Assembly (NCBI RefSeq): GCF_019331795.1
Contig: NZ_JAHPZL010000004.1
Coordinates: 177,870-241,869 of the forward strand
DNA from: Austwickia sp. TVS 96-490-7B
GTDB lineage: Bacteria > Actinomycetota > Actinomycetes > Actinomycetales > Dermatophilaceae
Length of the DNA stretch: 64,000 bases
Direction of reading: 5' to 3'
The notes below the pieces were generated by a model. The model worked only from the letters and a program-made list of their open reading frames with translations. It was not told the origin of the DNA and ran no database searches. Position numbers and translations under genes: made by a program. How positions within the stretch are numbered: position 1 is the first letter of the stretch; the number at the start of each line of letters is the position of its first letter. Shown piece after piece: positions 48,507-58,693 of the stretch.

Positions 48507-49409
48507 TCAGTGCTGGTGGAGAGGGAGACGTACGTCGATCTGCTGGCTGGGCCAGGTGTCGCGCACCCAGGCGTGGGATGGGTCGTCGCAGATCAGCCAG
48601 ACGCGTTGCTCGCCGGGTCCGGCCATGACGTTGAGGTAGTACATGTCGTAGCCGGTGGGGGCCATGGCAGGTCCGTGCCAGCCGTGGGGAATGAGGACGG
48701 CGTCGCCGGTGCGGACTTCTTCGAGAACGTCGAGGGGTCGGTCATCGGTGCCGTAGACACGCTGATAGCCCATCGGATCGGGGGTGACACCGGCTGGTAC
48801 GGCGACGCCGGGTTCGGTGCGCATCTCGTAGTAGTAGATCTCTTCGAGGGCGGACTCGACGCCGTCAATGTCGACGTCGTGTTTATGCGGCGGGTAACTG
48901 GACCAGTTACCCGCCGGAGTGATGACCTCACAGGCGATGATCGAGTCTGCATCCACGGTGCCGGGCGTGCCGAAATTCTGCACCTGCCGGGAGGCTTGTC
49001 CGGCGCCGCGCAGTTCTACCGGGACGTCAGCGGCGGCGACATACGCGAAGGGATAGGCGGTGCGAGCTTTCGCGAAGGGCAACGCAATCCGCCCGTCCGT
49101 GACGGCAGTGACGGTGAAAGTGGCGTCGCGAGGAATGAAAGCACTGTCGGTGGGGCCAGCAAACACATCCGACCGGCCCGCCAGGTCAGCGTGACATTGC
49201 TGACCGTGGACCTCGGCGTCCACCCGGAACGATCCGGATAGCGGCAGCACGATCCATTCCGCGTCACCGCAGTCGATGTGTCGGCTTTGACCGGCGCGGA
49301 GCGTCGCGGTCCACAGGCCGGTGTGAAACCAACCGGGATCACCAGGGTTGATCTGCAGGTCGTAGCCGTCGTGGGCGGCGCTGCCCGCTCGACGGAACCA
49401 GTCGCTCAT
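48507..49409 (-). CDS. iolB: 5-deoxy-glucuronate isomerase
   Basis: A 300-residue bicupin that isomerises 5-deoxy-glucuronate in myo-inositol catabolism. Features: GDAEWIVLPLSGSF, VIACEVITPAGNWSSYPPHKHDVD (metal His, Glu), EEIYYYEM, and GDAVLIPHGWHGPAMAPTGYDMYYLNVMAGPGEQR. The ATG overlaps the stop of the aldolase gene (ATGA). Confidence 0.92.
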   Translation of the reverse strand: MSDWFRRAGSAAHDGYDLQINPGDPGWFHTGLWTATLRAGQSRHIDCGDAEWIVLPLSGSFRVDAEVHGQQCHADLAGRSDVFAGPTDSAFIPRDATFTVTAVTDGRIALPFAKARTAYPFAYVAAADVPVELRGAGQASRQVQNFGTPGTVDADSIIACEVITPAGNWSSYPPHKHDVDIDGVESALEEIYYYEMRTEPGVAVPAGVTPDPMGYQRVYGTDDRPLDVLEEVRTGDAVLIPHGWHGPAMAPTGYDMYYLNVMAGPGEQRVWLICDDPSHAWVRDTWPSQQIDVRLPLHQH

Positions 49410-50380
49410 GCCATTCCTCCGTGTCCTTCAGGGGTGACCTGGGTGGGTGCTGCTGGGTCGGGTGGGATGTCTCCGAGGGGCCGGTCAGAGCGGGGGTGGA
49501 CCAAGGCGGCCGCTCGGGCTACTGCTGCCGCCACGTCGTCATCACCGGGATAGAGCAGAGCTCGGCCAACGACGAGCCCACGAACGTGGTGATGGTGCAG
49601 CGCAGCAGCCCAGTCGTCGTACGTGGTGGCACCTGGCACACCGGGGTCGCCACCGAGGAGAAGCACCGGCAAGGTCGTCGCGTCGAGGACCCGCTCCATG
49701 TCCGGGACGACGGGCAGTTTGAGCCAGGTGTACGCACTGGTGGAGCCGAGACCGGCCGCGACATGCACGGATCGGATGACCGAGTCGGGGTCGAGGAAGT
49801 TGCACAGCTGCCCAGTCTCATCACGTCCCGACCAAAACGGCTCAATCAAGGCTGGCAACCGATGTGCGGCGAGATCAGTGACTGCCTGGCTCGCAGCGTG
49901 CAGCACGCTCACACACGCTGGGTCGGCCAGACTGATCCGAGTCAGCATCTTGCCGCCGTCCAGGCCTTGCCTGGCCAGTGCCGACGCACTATAACCGGTG
50001 AACCGGTCATCGAGTTCGTAGCTGGCGCCAGCAAGCCCACCACGATTCATTGATCCGATAGCGAGTTTGCCGTCCAGGAGACCGAGGAGCAGCAGGTCGT
50101 CGAGGAGGTCGGCGGTGCCGAGGACCCCATCGACGTCGGGGTGGGCCAGCGCGGTGGCGAGGCGGTGAAGCAGCCCGCGACGGGACGACATGGCGCGGGC
50201 ATGGCCAGCCACGGCGAGCGCGCCGCGGGCCGGGTGGTCAGCGGCGACGATGAGAAGTCGTCCGTCGTCGGGGAGGAGCGGGCGCCGGGTTCTGGTGGCC
50301 CAGGCGTCGCCGATGGCTTCGGGGTGGGTGGCGCGCCGGTGGGTGAGCTCGGCGATCCGGGAGTCAAGGTCAGTGGGCAC
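49406..50380 (-). CDS. Cgl0159-type class I aldolase of the inositol operon
   Basis: A 324-residue (beta/alpha)8 protein of the DeoC/LacD/DhnA-like aldolase group, found next to iolB and iolC in actinobacteria: LLIVAADHPARGALAVAG, VDGVLGTADLLDDLLLLG, GLDGGKMLTRI (likely Schiff-base Lys region), LPALIEPFWS, WLKLPVVPDMERV and LLLGGDPGVPG. It may act as the 6-phospho-5-dehydro-2-deoxygluconate aldolase in place of IolJ. The GTG start at 50380 overlaps the iolC end by 11 bases. The long open frame upstream is the iolC shadow. Confidence 0.8.
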   Translation of the reverse strand: MPTDLDSRIAELTHRRATHPEAIGDAWATRTRRPLLPDDGRLLIVAADHPARGALAVAGHARAMSSRRGLLHRLATALAHPDVDGVLGTADLLDDLLLLGLLDGKLAIGSMNRGGLAGASYELDDRFTGYSASALARQGLDGGKMLTRISLADPACVSVLHAASQAVTDLAAHRLPALIEPFWSGRDETGQLCNFLDPDSVIRSVHVAAGLGSTSAYTWLKLPVVPDMERVLDATTLPVLLLGGDPGVPGATTYDDWAAALHHHHVRGLVVGRALLYPGDDDVAAAVARAAALVHPRSDRPLGDIPPDPAAPTQVTPEGHGGMA

Positions 50381-51353
50381 GGTCGGGCCTGGTGGTGTGT
50401 CGGGTGAGCAGGTCGTCGACTTCGCTGTGGGTGGGCATCGCGGTGGAGCAGGCGAGGCGGGAGGCCACGAGGGCTCCGGCGGCGCTGGCGAAGGTGAGGG
50501 TGTGGTGCAGGGTCCAGTGGTGGAGTAGTCCGTGGCAGAGTGCGCCGCCGAAGGCGTCGCCGGCGCCGAGGCCGTTGACGACGTCGATGGGGGTGGGTGG
50601 GACGATGACGCGTTCGCCGTCGCGGGTTTTGCCGAGGACGCCCCGGGGGCCCATTTTGACGATGGCGAGGTCGAGGCCGTGGGCGAGGAGTGCGTCGGCT
50701 GCCCGGTCGGGGTCGGTTTCTCCGACGGCGACGCGGCATTCTTCGAGGTTGCCGACGGCGATGGTGCAGCAGGTGAGGGCGGCTTGGATCTGGCCGGAGG
50801 CGTTGGCTTCGTCGTCCCAGAATTGGGGGCGGTAGTCCAGGTCGAGGATGGTGTGGCTGCGTCGGTTGCGGGCGGCCCAGGCGGCACGGTGCGCGGCGCG
50901 GCTGGGTTCGCGGGAGAGGCCGGTGGCGGTGGCCCAGTAGATGTGGGCGTCCCGGATGGCGGCCAGGGGCATGTCGTCGGCTTCGATCATGAGGTCGGGG
51001 GCGACGGGGTAGCGGTAGAAGTAGAGGGGGAAGTGGTCGGGCGGGAAGATCTCGCAGAAGGTGACGGGGGTGGGGAAGCGGGGGACGCGGGTGACGTATC
51101 GGGTGTCGACGCCAATGTCGTGCAGGCTGCGGGTGACGAAGCGTCCGAAGGGGTCGTCGCCGGTGCGGCTGATGAGGGCGCTGGTATGGCCGTAGCGGGC
51201 GGCGGCGACGGCGACATTGGCGGCGCTGCCGCCGAGGAATTTCCCGAAGGTATCGACGTCTTCGAGGCTGACGCCGGATTCCATCGGATAGACGTCGACG
51301 CCGCAGCGGCCGATGACGACGAGGTCGTACGTCGGTTCGTGTGGGGGGTTCAT
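50370..51353 (-). CDS. iolC: 5-dehydro-2-deoxygluconokinase
   Basis: A 327-residue PfkB/ribokinase-family kinase: DLVVIGRCGVDVYPMESGVSLEDVDTFGKFLGGSAANVAVAAARYG is the characteristic IolC opening, and NGLGAGDAFGGALCHGLL is the C-terminal ATP/anion-hole signature. It phosphorylates 5-dehydro-2-deoxygluconate. ATG 51353 has GGGAGG upstream. Codons here are exceptionally GC-rich, giving long spurious frames on both strands. The start of the catabolic part of the operon lies about 210 bases after the permease gene. Confidence 0.92.
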   Translation of the reverse strand: MNPPHEPTYDLVVIGRCGVDVYPMESGVSLEDVDTFGKFLGGSAANVAVAAARYGHTSALISRTGDDPFGRFVTRSLHDIGVDTRYVTRVPRFPTPVTFCEIFPPDHFPLYFYRYPVAPDLMIEADDMPLAAIRDAHIYWATATGLSREPSRAAHRAAWAARNRRSHTILDLDYRPQFWDDEANASGQIQAALTCCTIAVGNLEECRVAVGETDPDRAADALLAHGLDLAIVKMGPRGVLGKTRDGERVIVPPTPIDVVNGLGAGDAFGGALCHGLLHHWTLHHTLTFASAAGALVASRLACSTAMPTHSEVDDLLTRHTTRPDRAH

Positions 51354-51564
51354 CGTGCCTCCCGTCGTCCGTGGGTGGGGCGGGTTGGGGGTGTGGTGGT
51401 GGCGGTGTTTCCACCCTGCCGGAGGTGGTCGACCCATGTCAACACTTTGTTATTACATATTGACGTCTGATGTTAGTGCATCGGTGTGAGGCTGGACGCA
51501 CGGCGGGCGAGACCCCACAGGGCCTCGCCCGCCGCCCTACCGACAGACCACACCTGCCGGATGA
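51354..51564 (-). promoter_or_regulatory. AT-rich intergenic region, probable iolC promoter
   Basis: A gap of about 210 bases between the permease and iolC. It contains a conspicuous AT-rich patch (51440-51478: AACACTTTGTTATTACATAT and TGACGTCTGATGTTAGTG) inside otherwise GC-rich sequence. This suggests a separate promoter for the catabolic genes; the -35/-10 pair is not certain. Confidence 0.45.
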
Positions 51565-52593
51565 TCAGCGCCCCGAACGACGGTTCTTCCGCTCATCCAG
51601 GATCACCGCGACCACGATGATTGCGCCCTTGACGAAGATCTTCATGAACGGCGAGACCCCCATCAGATCCAGACCGTTGTCGATGACCTGGATGATCACC
51701 GCACCGACCAAGGTGCCGTAGACCGTGCCGACACCACCGTTAAACGAGGTGCCACCGATCACGGTCGCGGTGATCGCGTCCAGCTCGTAGCCCGTCGCCA
51801 AAGTGGGGTTACCCGAGTCGACACGAGCGGCGTAAATCAGACCGGCCAGACCGGCGAACAACCCGATCAGCGTGTACACCCCGACCTGCACGCGGCCGAT
51901 GTTGATCCCGGATACCCGGGCAGCCTGCTCATTGCCACCGACGGCGTACACATGCCGACCGAAACGGGTGCGCTCCAGGATCGTCCAGGTCAACAACGCG
52001 ATCAGCGCGAGGATGATGATCGGCACCGGGATCCCCAGCACCGTGCCACTCCCGATGACGGTGAAACCACTGGCCAGACCAGAGACCGGGCGGCCGTCGG
52101 AGTAAATCATCGCCAGGCCACGCGCCATGGACATCATGCCCAGCGTCATCACGAAGGGCGCGATCCGGAACCGCGCGATGATCACCCCGTTGAAACATCC
52201 CACCAAGGCACCCACAGCCAGCCCCACCACGACCGAGACAAAGACCGGCATGGGCGGATACCCGAACTGGGAGCCAGCGGTCCCGGCTACCTGCGCCAGA
52301 CTCGCCGCGACCACAGCGGACAGGGCCACTGTCGATCCCACCGACAGGTCGATGCCTTTGGTGATGATCGCGAACATCATGCCCAACGCCAGGATGGCGA
52401 TCGGGGCGACCTGCACGATGACATTCGACAGGTTTTTCAGTTCCAGGGAACGACCCTGAGTCAACCCGGCGAAAATCGCCATGACCAGGACCAGCACCAG
52501 GATGGTGCCGTACTTGCGGAAGAGTGCGCCCAGGTCAACGGAACGCTGCTGCGGCCGGCTCTCTTCAGGGGCCACAGTGGGGGTGGTGGACAT
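51565..52593 (-). CDS. sugar (probable inositol) ABC transporter permease
   Basis: A 342-residue RbsC-type permease with about ten membrane helices. It has the family motif GLAVGALVGCFNGVIIARFRIAPFVMTLGMMSMARGLAMIYSDGRPV and ALSAVVAASLAQVAGT. It lies directly after the ATPase gene (11-base gap) and before the inositol catabolic genes, so inositol is the inferred substrate. Confidence 0.9.
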   Translation of the reverse strand: MSTTPTVAPEESRPQQRSVDLGALFRKYGTILVLVLVMAIFAGLTQGRSLELKNLSNVIVQVAPIAILALGMMFAIITKGIDLSVGSTVALSAVVAASLAQVAGTAGSQFGYPPMPVFVSVVVGLAVGALVGCFNGVIIARFRIAPFVMTLGMMSMARGLAMIYSDGRPVSGLASGFTVIGSGTVLGIPVPIIILALIALLTWTILERTRFGRHVYAVGGNEQAARVSGINIGRVQVGVYTLIGLFAGLAGLIYAARVDSGNPTLATGYELDAITATVIGGTSFNGGVGTVYGTLVGAVIIQVIDNGLDLMGVSPFMKIFVKGAIIVVAVILDERKNRRSGR

Positions 52594-52604
52594 GATTGCC
52601 TCTC

Positions 52605-54107
52605 TCAGACCGCAGCGGGGACGCCGCCGGTGGCCAGTTGCATGATCTTCTCCTGGGTCGCCTCGGACCTGGCGAGTTCGCCGGTCACACGCCCCTCGTG
52701 CATGACGATGATCCGGTCGCTCATCCCGAGGATTTCGGGCATCTCGGAGCTGACCATGATGACGGCTTTGCCCTGCTGCGCCAGCTTCGACATCAATCGG
52801 TGGATCTCAGATTTGGCACCCACATCGATCCCGCGGGTCGGCTCATCGATCATCAGGATGTCCGGTAGCGTGAGCATCCACCGTGAGATCAACGCCTTCT
52901 GCTGGTTGCCACCGGACAAGTTCTGAATGAGTTGGTCCAGCGAGGGCGTTTTCACCGCCAATGCGGTGCGCTGATCCTCGCAGTCCTGTCGGATCCGCCT
53001 CGGCTGCAACAGCCCTCGCGGGCTGTATCGCGGGAGGGCCGCAGCGATCATGTTGTCCCGCACCGAGAGCACGCCCATGATTCCGCTAGCTTTACGATCC
53101 TCGGTCAGCAAGGCCATATCCGCCCGGATCGCGTCCTGCGGCTGCGTGATCCGCACCTGACGCCCCTTGACCGTGATCTGTCCGCTCTGCGCTTTGTGGA
53201 TCCCGAAGATCGTCTCCAACACCTCGGTGCGACCGGCGCCCATCAACCCGGCGATCCCCAAGATTTCCCCACGCCGTACGGCGAAGCTGACGTCCCGCAC
53301 TAACGGTCCGCGGTTGAGGTCGGTGACCTCCAGAACGACCTCGCCGATCTCCGCATCCTCTTTCGGGAACATCTGAGTCAGCTCCCGCCCGACCATCAAG
53401 GTGATCAGGCTGTCCCGGTCCAGTTCTGACGCCGGACGCGTCGTGATGAGGTGACCATCCCTGAACACCGTGATGTAGTCGGTGATCTTGAAGACCTCGT
53501 CCATCTTGTGCGTGATGTAAATGATCGCCACGCCCCGCGCCGTGAGCCGGGCGATCATCGCGTGCAGGTGGTCCACCTCACGGTCAGTAATCGCCGAGGT
53601 CGGCTCATCCATGATGATCAACCTGGCGTCATAACTAATGGCCTTGGCGATCTCCACCATCTGCTGCTGGGCGACAGACAAATCCTTCAACTGCGCGCGA
53701 GGGTCAATGTCGATCCCCCATTCGGTGAGCAGCTCTGCGGTCATGGCGTCCATGAGTCGGCGACTGACCAACCCGTAACGTCGCGGCTCACGACCCAGGT
53801 AGATGTTTTCGGAGACGGTCATCTCCGGGACGGGCGCCAACTCCTGATGGATCATCGAGATCCCCAGGCCCAACCCGGTCTTGGTGTCCGGGATGGTGAC
53901 CTGACGGCCCTCAAACGTGATCGTCCCAGCGTCCTCGGCGTACATCCCGATGAGGATCTTCATCAGCGTCGACTTACCGGCACCGTTCTCACCCATCAGG
54001 GCATGCACCGTGCCGGCCCGGACATTCAGATCAACGTCATCGAGCGCGACGACACCCGGAAAGGTCTTCCGGATCCCTTTCATCACCAGGAGAAACTCGT
54101 CCACCAT
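52605..54107 (-). CDS. sugar (probable inositol) ABC transporter ATP-binding protein
   Basis: A 500-residue RbsA/MglA-type double ATPase. Domain 1: Walker [10 protein letters not shown] (about 36-44), [27 protein letters not shown]. Domain 2: degenerate Walker [46 protein letters not shown] 54107 is the family start; the frame upstream is spurious. Confidence 0.92.
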   Translation of the reverse strand: MVDEFLLVMKGIRKTFPGVVALDDVDLNVRAGTVHALMGENGAGKSTLMKILIGMYAEDAGTITFEGRQVTIPDTKTGLGLGISMIHQELAPVPEMTVSENIYLGREPRRYGLVSRRLMDAMTAELLTEWGIDIDPRAQLKDLSVAQQQMVEIAKAISYDARLIIMDEPTSAITDREVDHLHAMIARLTARGVAIIYITHKMDEVFKITDYITVFRDGHLITTRPASELDRDSLITLMVGRELTQMFPKEDAEIGEVVLEVTDLNRGPLVRDVSFAVRRGEILGIAGLMGAGRTEVLETIFGIHKAQSGQITVKGRQVRITQPQDAIRADMALLTEDRKASGIMGVLSVRDNMIAAALPRYSPRGLLQPRRIRQDCEDQRTALAVKTPSLDQLIQNLSGGNQQKALISRWMLTLPDILMIDEPTRGIDVGAKSEIHRLMSKLAQQGKAVIMVSSEMPEILGMSDRIIVMHEGRVTGELARSEATQEKIMQLATGGVPAAV

Positions 54108-54246
54108 CAACTCTTCCGTCTCGTGCCGTCGGCCCGCACCGACCGCTTGCTGTGGCACCGCCCCGGAGACGTGGAGGAGTCCAGAGCCAGGAGGACTCCT
54201 CCACGCCGTCCGATGGTGCGCCGCCCTCGACAGACGGCGCACCGGA

Positions 54247-55260
54247 TCACTTGTTGGCGAATTCCTCCGCCTTGTCCTTGGTCACGGCCTGGAAGGGGAC
54301 GTTGACGAAGGAAGGCACCTGCTCCTTGTTGTACAACTGCACGATCGAATCGACACCACCGGCACCCTGCCCCTTGGCGTCCTGGAAGACCGTGACCGCC
54401 AGGTCACCCTCCTTCAACGCCTTGAGGGCGTCCGAGGTGGCATCCACGCCACCGACCTTGATCTTGTCGAGCTTGCCGGCGTTTTTCAGCGCCTTGATGG
54501 CCCCAAGAGCCATGTCGTCGTTGTTGGAGCAGATCGCGTCGATCTGCTGCCCGGACTGCAACCAGTTCTCAGTGATGGTCAGGGCCTTGTCCCGCTCCCA
54601 GTTTGCCGACTGCTCCAGGACGACCTTCATGCCGTTCTTTTCAGCGGTCTCTTTGCAACCCTTGGTGCGCATCGTGGCGGCCTCATTGGCCGGGTCACCG
54701 ATGAGGACGGCGACATTGCCCTTGTTGCCCACCTGCTTGGCGAGTTCGGCCATCTCCAACTGGCCCGCCACGATCGAGTCTGATCCGACGTACGGGACCT
54801 TCTCGGGAAGGTTGGCCGGTTTGCGGTTGACATACACCAGAGGAATCTCAGCCGATGTCGCTTTCTGCGTCATCGGGCCGGTCGCGGCAGTGTCCACCGG
54901 CACCACGATGACGCCGTCATACTTTTGGGTCACGAAGTTCTCGACCTGACCGAGCTGCTTATCAGTGGACTTCTCAGCGGAGACGATGTCGACCTCAACG
55001 CCGTTCTCTGCGGCGCGCGCTTTGATCCCGTCGGCCACTGTCTGCAAGAACTGGTCGTAGACGGCGAAGGTCACCCCGATCTTCAGCTTCTTGCCGTCTT
55101 TGGGCTTGATCGGCGTCCCCTTGGTATAGGTCACCCCTGCAGCAGCTGGCCCGCTCGCTCCACCCGCGCTGCCACCAGATGGCGCGGCGGTGGAACCACA
55201 GCCCGCGACAAGACCGGAGGCGGCGAGCGCGACGCCCGCCCATGTGAGACCGTGCTTCAT
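54247..55260 (-). CDS. sugar (probable inositol) ABC transporter substrate-binding lipoprotein
   Basis: A 337-residue periplasmic-binding-protein type 1 (RbsB/IbpA-like) lipoprotein with lipobox LVAGC (C21), a Gly/Ser/Ala spacer, then [78 protein letters not shown] and [19 protein letters not shown] precedes ATG 55260. First gene of the transporter operon, facing the GntR gene. Confidence 0.9.
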   Translation of the reverse strand: MKHGLTWAGVALAASGLVAGCGSTAAPSGGSAGGASGPAAAGVTYTKGTPIKPKDGKKLKIGVTFAVYDQFLQTVADGIKARAAENGVEVDIVSAEKSTDKQLGQVENFVTQKYDGVIVVPVDTAATGPMTQKATSAEIPLVYVNRKPANLPEKVPYVGSDSIVAGQLEMAELAKQVGNKGNVAVLIGDPANEAATMRTKGCKETAEKNGMKVVLEQSANWERDKALTITENWLQSGQQIDAICSNNDDMALGAIKALKNAGKLDKIKVGGVDATSDALKALKEGDLAVTVFQDAKGQGAGGVDSIVQLYNKEQVPSFVNVPFQAVTKDKAEEFANK

Positions 55261-55736
55261 TGTCACTTTCCCTCTCTGGCCCGACAGGAAGCTGCCGCCT
55301 CCGCCGATCCGTTCGGTCACGCCATCGTGACCGATCACAGCGACCGTAGTCAGCGCTCAGGCCGGATGTCAATACAAACGAACAATTGGATTCGGAGGGG
55401 TTTGAAAACCCCCTGAGGAGAACCAGTCTGCGCTGCAATCGGGACTCGGTGAGCCGTCCTGGACCACTGTCTGGGATCACCGCAGCCCGCCCCTCCCCGG
55501 ACCATCGTGGCTCACTGTTCTCGGTCAGCGATGTCACGGCCGGTCAGGGCTGGCCCGGGTGATCCACAAGATCCAGAGAGCGCACCCCTTTTTTTCCGGT
55601 GCTGTCGATGTGACTTCGGGGGCACGGCACGATCAGCAGCAGTCACTGAACCAGCTGGCCATTCCCTTTGTGATTACGTCAACACACCCTCACGAAACAC
55701 TGGTTCACCGGTGCGTGGGGCCGTATCCTGCCGGTC
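55261..55736. promoter_or_regulatory. divergent promoter region between inositol transporter and GntR gene
   Basis: About 476 bases without a gene. An imperfect inverted repeat, CACTGGTTCACCGGTG at 55698-55713, lies 24 bases before the GntR start and is a candidate operator. An AT-rich patch around 55365-55405 may hold the transporter promoter. Confidence 0.45.
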
Positions 55737-56477
55737 ATGGCCGCTGAGATTCCCCTTGTCATCGACCGGTTGAGCCCGGTTCCCCTCTACCACCAGCTTG
55801 CCCAGCAACTCACCACGGCCATTGAGAGCGGCCAACTCAAACCGGGCGATCCTTTTGAAAACGAGATTGCGCTGGCGGAACGTCTCCAGCTGTCTCGTCC
55901 TACAGTGCGCCGAGCCATTGCCGAGATGGTCGCTCGCGGTTTGCTGGTGCGCCGTCGCGGCGTGGGGACCACGGTGGCCAACGAGGTCATCCATCGTCGG
56001 GATGAGCTGACCAGCTTGTACGACGATCTGCAACGTCAAGGTCGCACCCCCGGCACTCAGGTCCTCACGTTGGAGACTGAGACGTACGACGATCGGGCGG
56101 CCACGGCGATGAATCTGCCGGTGGCGACGCCGCTGGTCCTGATCGAGCGGCTGCGCCTGGCAGATGATCAGCCCATTGGGATCCTGCGCAACTGGCTCCC
56201 ACCGGCGTTCAGTGACCTGACGATGGACGAGCTCACCGCTCATGGCCTGTACGAGTTGTTACGGGCGCGTGGGGTGCGCCCGGCAGTGGCCCATCAAACC
56301 ATTGGAGCCCGCTCCCCTGGCTCCAAGGAGCAGCGGCTGTTGCGGCTGACCAAGTCGGAACCGTTGCTGACGATGACACGGAAGGCGTTCGACTCAGCTG
56401 GCGCGCCGGTGGAGTTCGGCGATCACTGTTATCGCGCCGATCAGTATGCCTTTGACATCACCGTCTATGAGCGGTGA
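55737..56477 (+). CDS. GntR/HutC family regulator, probably of inositol genes
   Basis: A 246-residue regulator. The N-terminal GntR winged helix (PLYHQLAQQLTTAIESGQLKPGDPFENEIALAERLQLSRPTVRRAIAEMVARGLLVRRRGVGTTVA, about 15-82) is followed by a UTRA ligand domain (about 95-240, ENRL-like LVLIERLRLADDQPIGILRNWLPP and FGDHCYRADQYAF). It is divergent from the inositol importer. The inositol regulator IolR of corynebacteria is also a GntR protein, so this is its likely equivalent. Confidence 0.85.
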   Translation: MAAEIPLVIDRLSPVPLYHQLAQQLTTAIESGQLKPGDPFENEIALAERLQLSRPTVRRAIAEMVARGLLVRRRGVGTTVANEVIHRRDELTSLYDDLQRQGRTPGTQVLTLETETYDDRAATAMNLPVATPLVLIERLRLADDQPIGILRNWLPPAFSDLTMDELTAHGLYELLRARGVRPAVAHQTIGARSPGSKEQRLLRLTKSEPLLTMTRKAFDSAGAPVEFGDHCYRADQYAFDITVYER

Positions 56478-56628
56478 GTCGCTGCGGCAGTTCAGCGGGT
56501 CGCCATCGACTCTTCCTGAGTTCCAGCTGTGAATCGACAATGACTCTGCTATCACCGCCAGATAGCAGGTCTCAGAGGAACATTCAACGCCTAGGGTGAG
56601 CTCACCTCTCCGATATGAAGGAGCCACG

Positions 56629-58626
56629 GTGAGCCACACCCCCTCCCCTCGCCTCGCCTCACGCATCGCTCTAGCGGTCACGCTCGGCATGACCGGATCT
56701 GTGCTTCACCCCCTCGGGACAGCGTCCGCCGCTGATCCGGTCACCCCCTGGTCGACGCTGCGCGCCGATGCCAATAGGGACGGTGTCGTTGATGTCGACG
56801 GCGACGGTGATCAGGAATCCGGGACTGCCACCGTCGATCGGGGGGCAGTGTTCCTGGCGAATGTCGACGACGATTCCGGCCGGTGCAAGGCCAAAGATGG
56901 GGAGAAGTTCCTGCCTTTGGCTACCCTAGCGAGCTGCCACGACGGGGCCGATGAGGTCGTCAACGGCCCTGACGATGAAAAAGATTTGGCGCCACTGCGC
57001 ACCAAAGCGACCCCATCGCTTCCGGCGGACGCTGTGGGACGGCTGCACGTCGAAGGAGCTGCGGCCCGGCGGACTCATCTGTTTCTGCACCGCGGGAAGA
57101 ACTGGGTGCTGGTCCGACCAACGACCATCATCACCGCCGCTGAGCTGCGGGCTGGTTTACGGCTGGGCTTGGAGGGGACCGACATCCTGCGTGACACGGC
57201 AGCCTGGGATGGCACGGCCAAAGTGACCCTGACGATCACCTCGCAAGGGACCTCCCAACGTCAAACGGTGTCCTTGCGGCAAGCTCCCCTGAAGCTGCAA
57301 CACAACACTCAAAAAGTCACCCGTGCCTTCATCAGCGAAGCCGGTGACAACGTTGATATGCCCGCGTTCTTGTCCCAGTTCAAGGCGGCGCTCACACCAT
57401 CAGGGGCAACTCTCACCGAGATCACTGGTGGCAACGACATCTGGATTCAAGACCTCTTCGAACCGATGTATCAGCAGATGCCCACTGCCAAGGGCGGCAT
57501 GCAGACGATGCGGGTCGCCTTGTCTTCCGACCAAGTGCGCAGCGGCAGCCAAGCGATCTATCAGTTGCGCGGCAAGGACATCGGCGTGGTCCGAGCCGGG
57601 ACCAGGACCGACGAGGACACCCTGAACTCGATGGGCAACCTGGAATCCTTACCGCCGTACACCCATGCCGGACAGTCCTTCCCGATGGGGCGGGCGGTCA
57701 TCGGGATCCGGGAGAGCAGTCTGACCGAGCCTGGTCGCGCCCCGACACCGACCCCCAAGCCGAGCCGCAGCACCGCGCCGAAACCCAGCAGCACCACGTC
57801 CAGGAAGCCCACGGCCAAACCCACCACACCACCCACGGGATCGCCGTCGAGCACCCCACAGCTGAAAGAACCAGGCAGCGACGGACACATCCTGGGCGAC
57901 CAGAACGTCAAACCCGAGGTGGACAATGACACCCGCCCGTCCACGGCTCTCGTCACCTTGCTCACCGCCCAGTACGGCGTCGCTCCCCTCGAAGTCGATA
58001 CCGGGTTCCTGTCGGTAGGACATGTCGACGAAATCATGAGCGTGATCCCGGCCAAGAACTCCCGCGGATGGAAACTCGCTGTCGCCGACCCACGAGGTGG
58101 AATCAACCTCATCAAAAAAGCCATCGCTGACGGGCATGGCTCTGCGCCTCTGTTTGCTGGTGAGAAGCAGGCCCAAACCCTGGAACAGGTCCTCAAGGAC
58201 CCGATGGTGATGCTGTCCAACAACAAGGCTGTCCCGGCGATGGATAAGAACATTGCCCGGCTCAAGGACAAGCTCGGCTTGAGCGACGACGACATCGTGA
58301 AAATTCCGGTGTTCTACCGCACCGAGTTCGAGGACCCTGAGGAGGGCAAGAGTGGTGTCGGCGCCCCGTTGGGTGCGGCCTCGTTCATCCCCAATGCGGT
58401 GAACGGAATCGTCATGGGAGATGACACCGCCATCATTCCCTTCCAGTACGGACCGGAAGTGGGCAAAGACAAGAAGAACATCTTCGGCGACGCGGTGAAA
58501 GCGGCCTATACCGCAGCTGGCCTGCGGATCACGACGGTGGTGGACAAGAACGTCTACTACGTCGGTGGTGGAGATATCCACTGCGGCACCAACACATTCC
58601 GGGCCGTCCCCACAACCAGCGCTTAA
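56629..58626 (+). CDS. secreted peptidylarginine deiminase (PAD), paralogue 2
   Basis: A 665-residue paralogue of the PAD at 40742-42823, colinear without gaps over the first 290 residues. Signal peptide ends near TASA (34). The middle domain has RADANRDGVVDVDGDGD. Catalytic residues: IWIQDLFEPMY (D275), IGVVRAG (R322), MGNLESLPPY, SVGHVDEIMSVIP (H465, D467) and GDIHCGTNTFRAV (C652). A shorter Pro/Thr/Lys insert (about 365-410) splits the catalytic domain. GAAGGAG precedes GTG 56629; GTG 56596 in the same frame would spoil the signal peptide. It should citrullinate extracellular proteins. Confidence 0.88.
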   Translation: MSHTPSPRLASRIALAVTLGMTGSVLHPLGTASAADPVTPWSTLRADANRDGVVDVDGDGDQESGTATVDRGAVFLANVDDDSGRCKAKDGEKFLPLATLASCHDGADEVVNGPDDEKDLAPLRTKATPSLPADAVGRLHVEGAAARRTHLFLHRGKNWVLVRPTTIITAAELRAGLRLGLEGTDILRDTAAWDGTAKVTLTITSQGTSQRQTVSLRQAPLKLQHNTQKVTRAFISEAGDNVDMPAFLSQFKAALTPSGATLTEITGGNDIWIQDLFEPMYQQMPTAKGGMQTMRVALSSDQVRSGSQAIYQLRGKDIGVVRAGTRTDEDTLNSMGNLESLPPYTHAGQSFPMGRAVIGIRESSLTEPGRAPTPTPKPSRSTAPKPSSTTSRKPTAKPTTPPTGSPSSTPQLKEPGSDGHILGDQNVKPEVDNDTRPSTALVTLLTAQYGVAPLEVDTGFLSVGHVDEIMSVIPAKNSRGWKLAVADPRGGINLIKKAIADGHGSAPLFAGEKQAQTLEQVLKDPMVMLSNNKAVPAMDKNIARLKDKLGLSDDDIVKIPVFYRTEFEDPEEGKSGVGAPLGAASFIPNAVNGIVMGDDTAIIPFQYGPEVGKDKKNIFGDAVKAAYTAAGLRITTVVDKNVYYVGGGDIHCGTNTFRAVPTTSA

Positions 58627-58637
58627 TCACGCACCGG

Positions 58638-58668
58638 CTGTCGCCACGACCCAGTCTGTGGCGACAGT
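58638..58668 (+). terminator. hairpin after the second PAD gene
   Basis: CTGTCGCCAC (58638-58647) pairs perfectly with GTGGCGACAG (58659-58668); a run of four T follows ten bases later. Confidence 0.65.
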
Positions 58669-58693
58669 GACAGATGTTTTCAATGTTATTCAT

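Noticed and set aside
50532-51470. 312-residue Gly/Val/Asp-rich open frame antisense to iolC, and the 455-residue Arg/Pro frame 50047-51414
   Set aside because: Both result from the extreme third-position GC of iolC; IolC motifs are clear in the real frame.
53451-54305. 284-residue open frame antisense to the ABC ATPase gene
   Set aside because: Shadow frame; ATPase motifs are intact on the minus strand.
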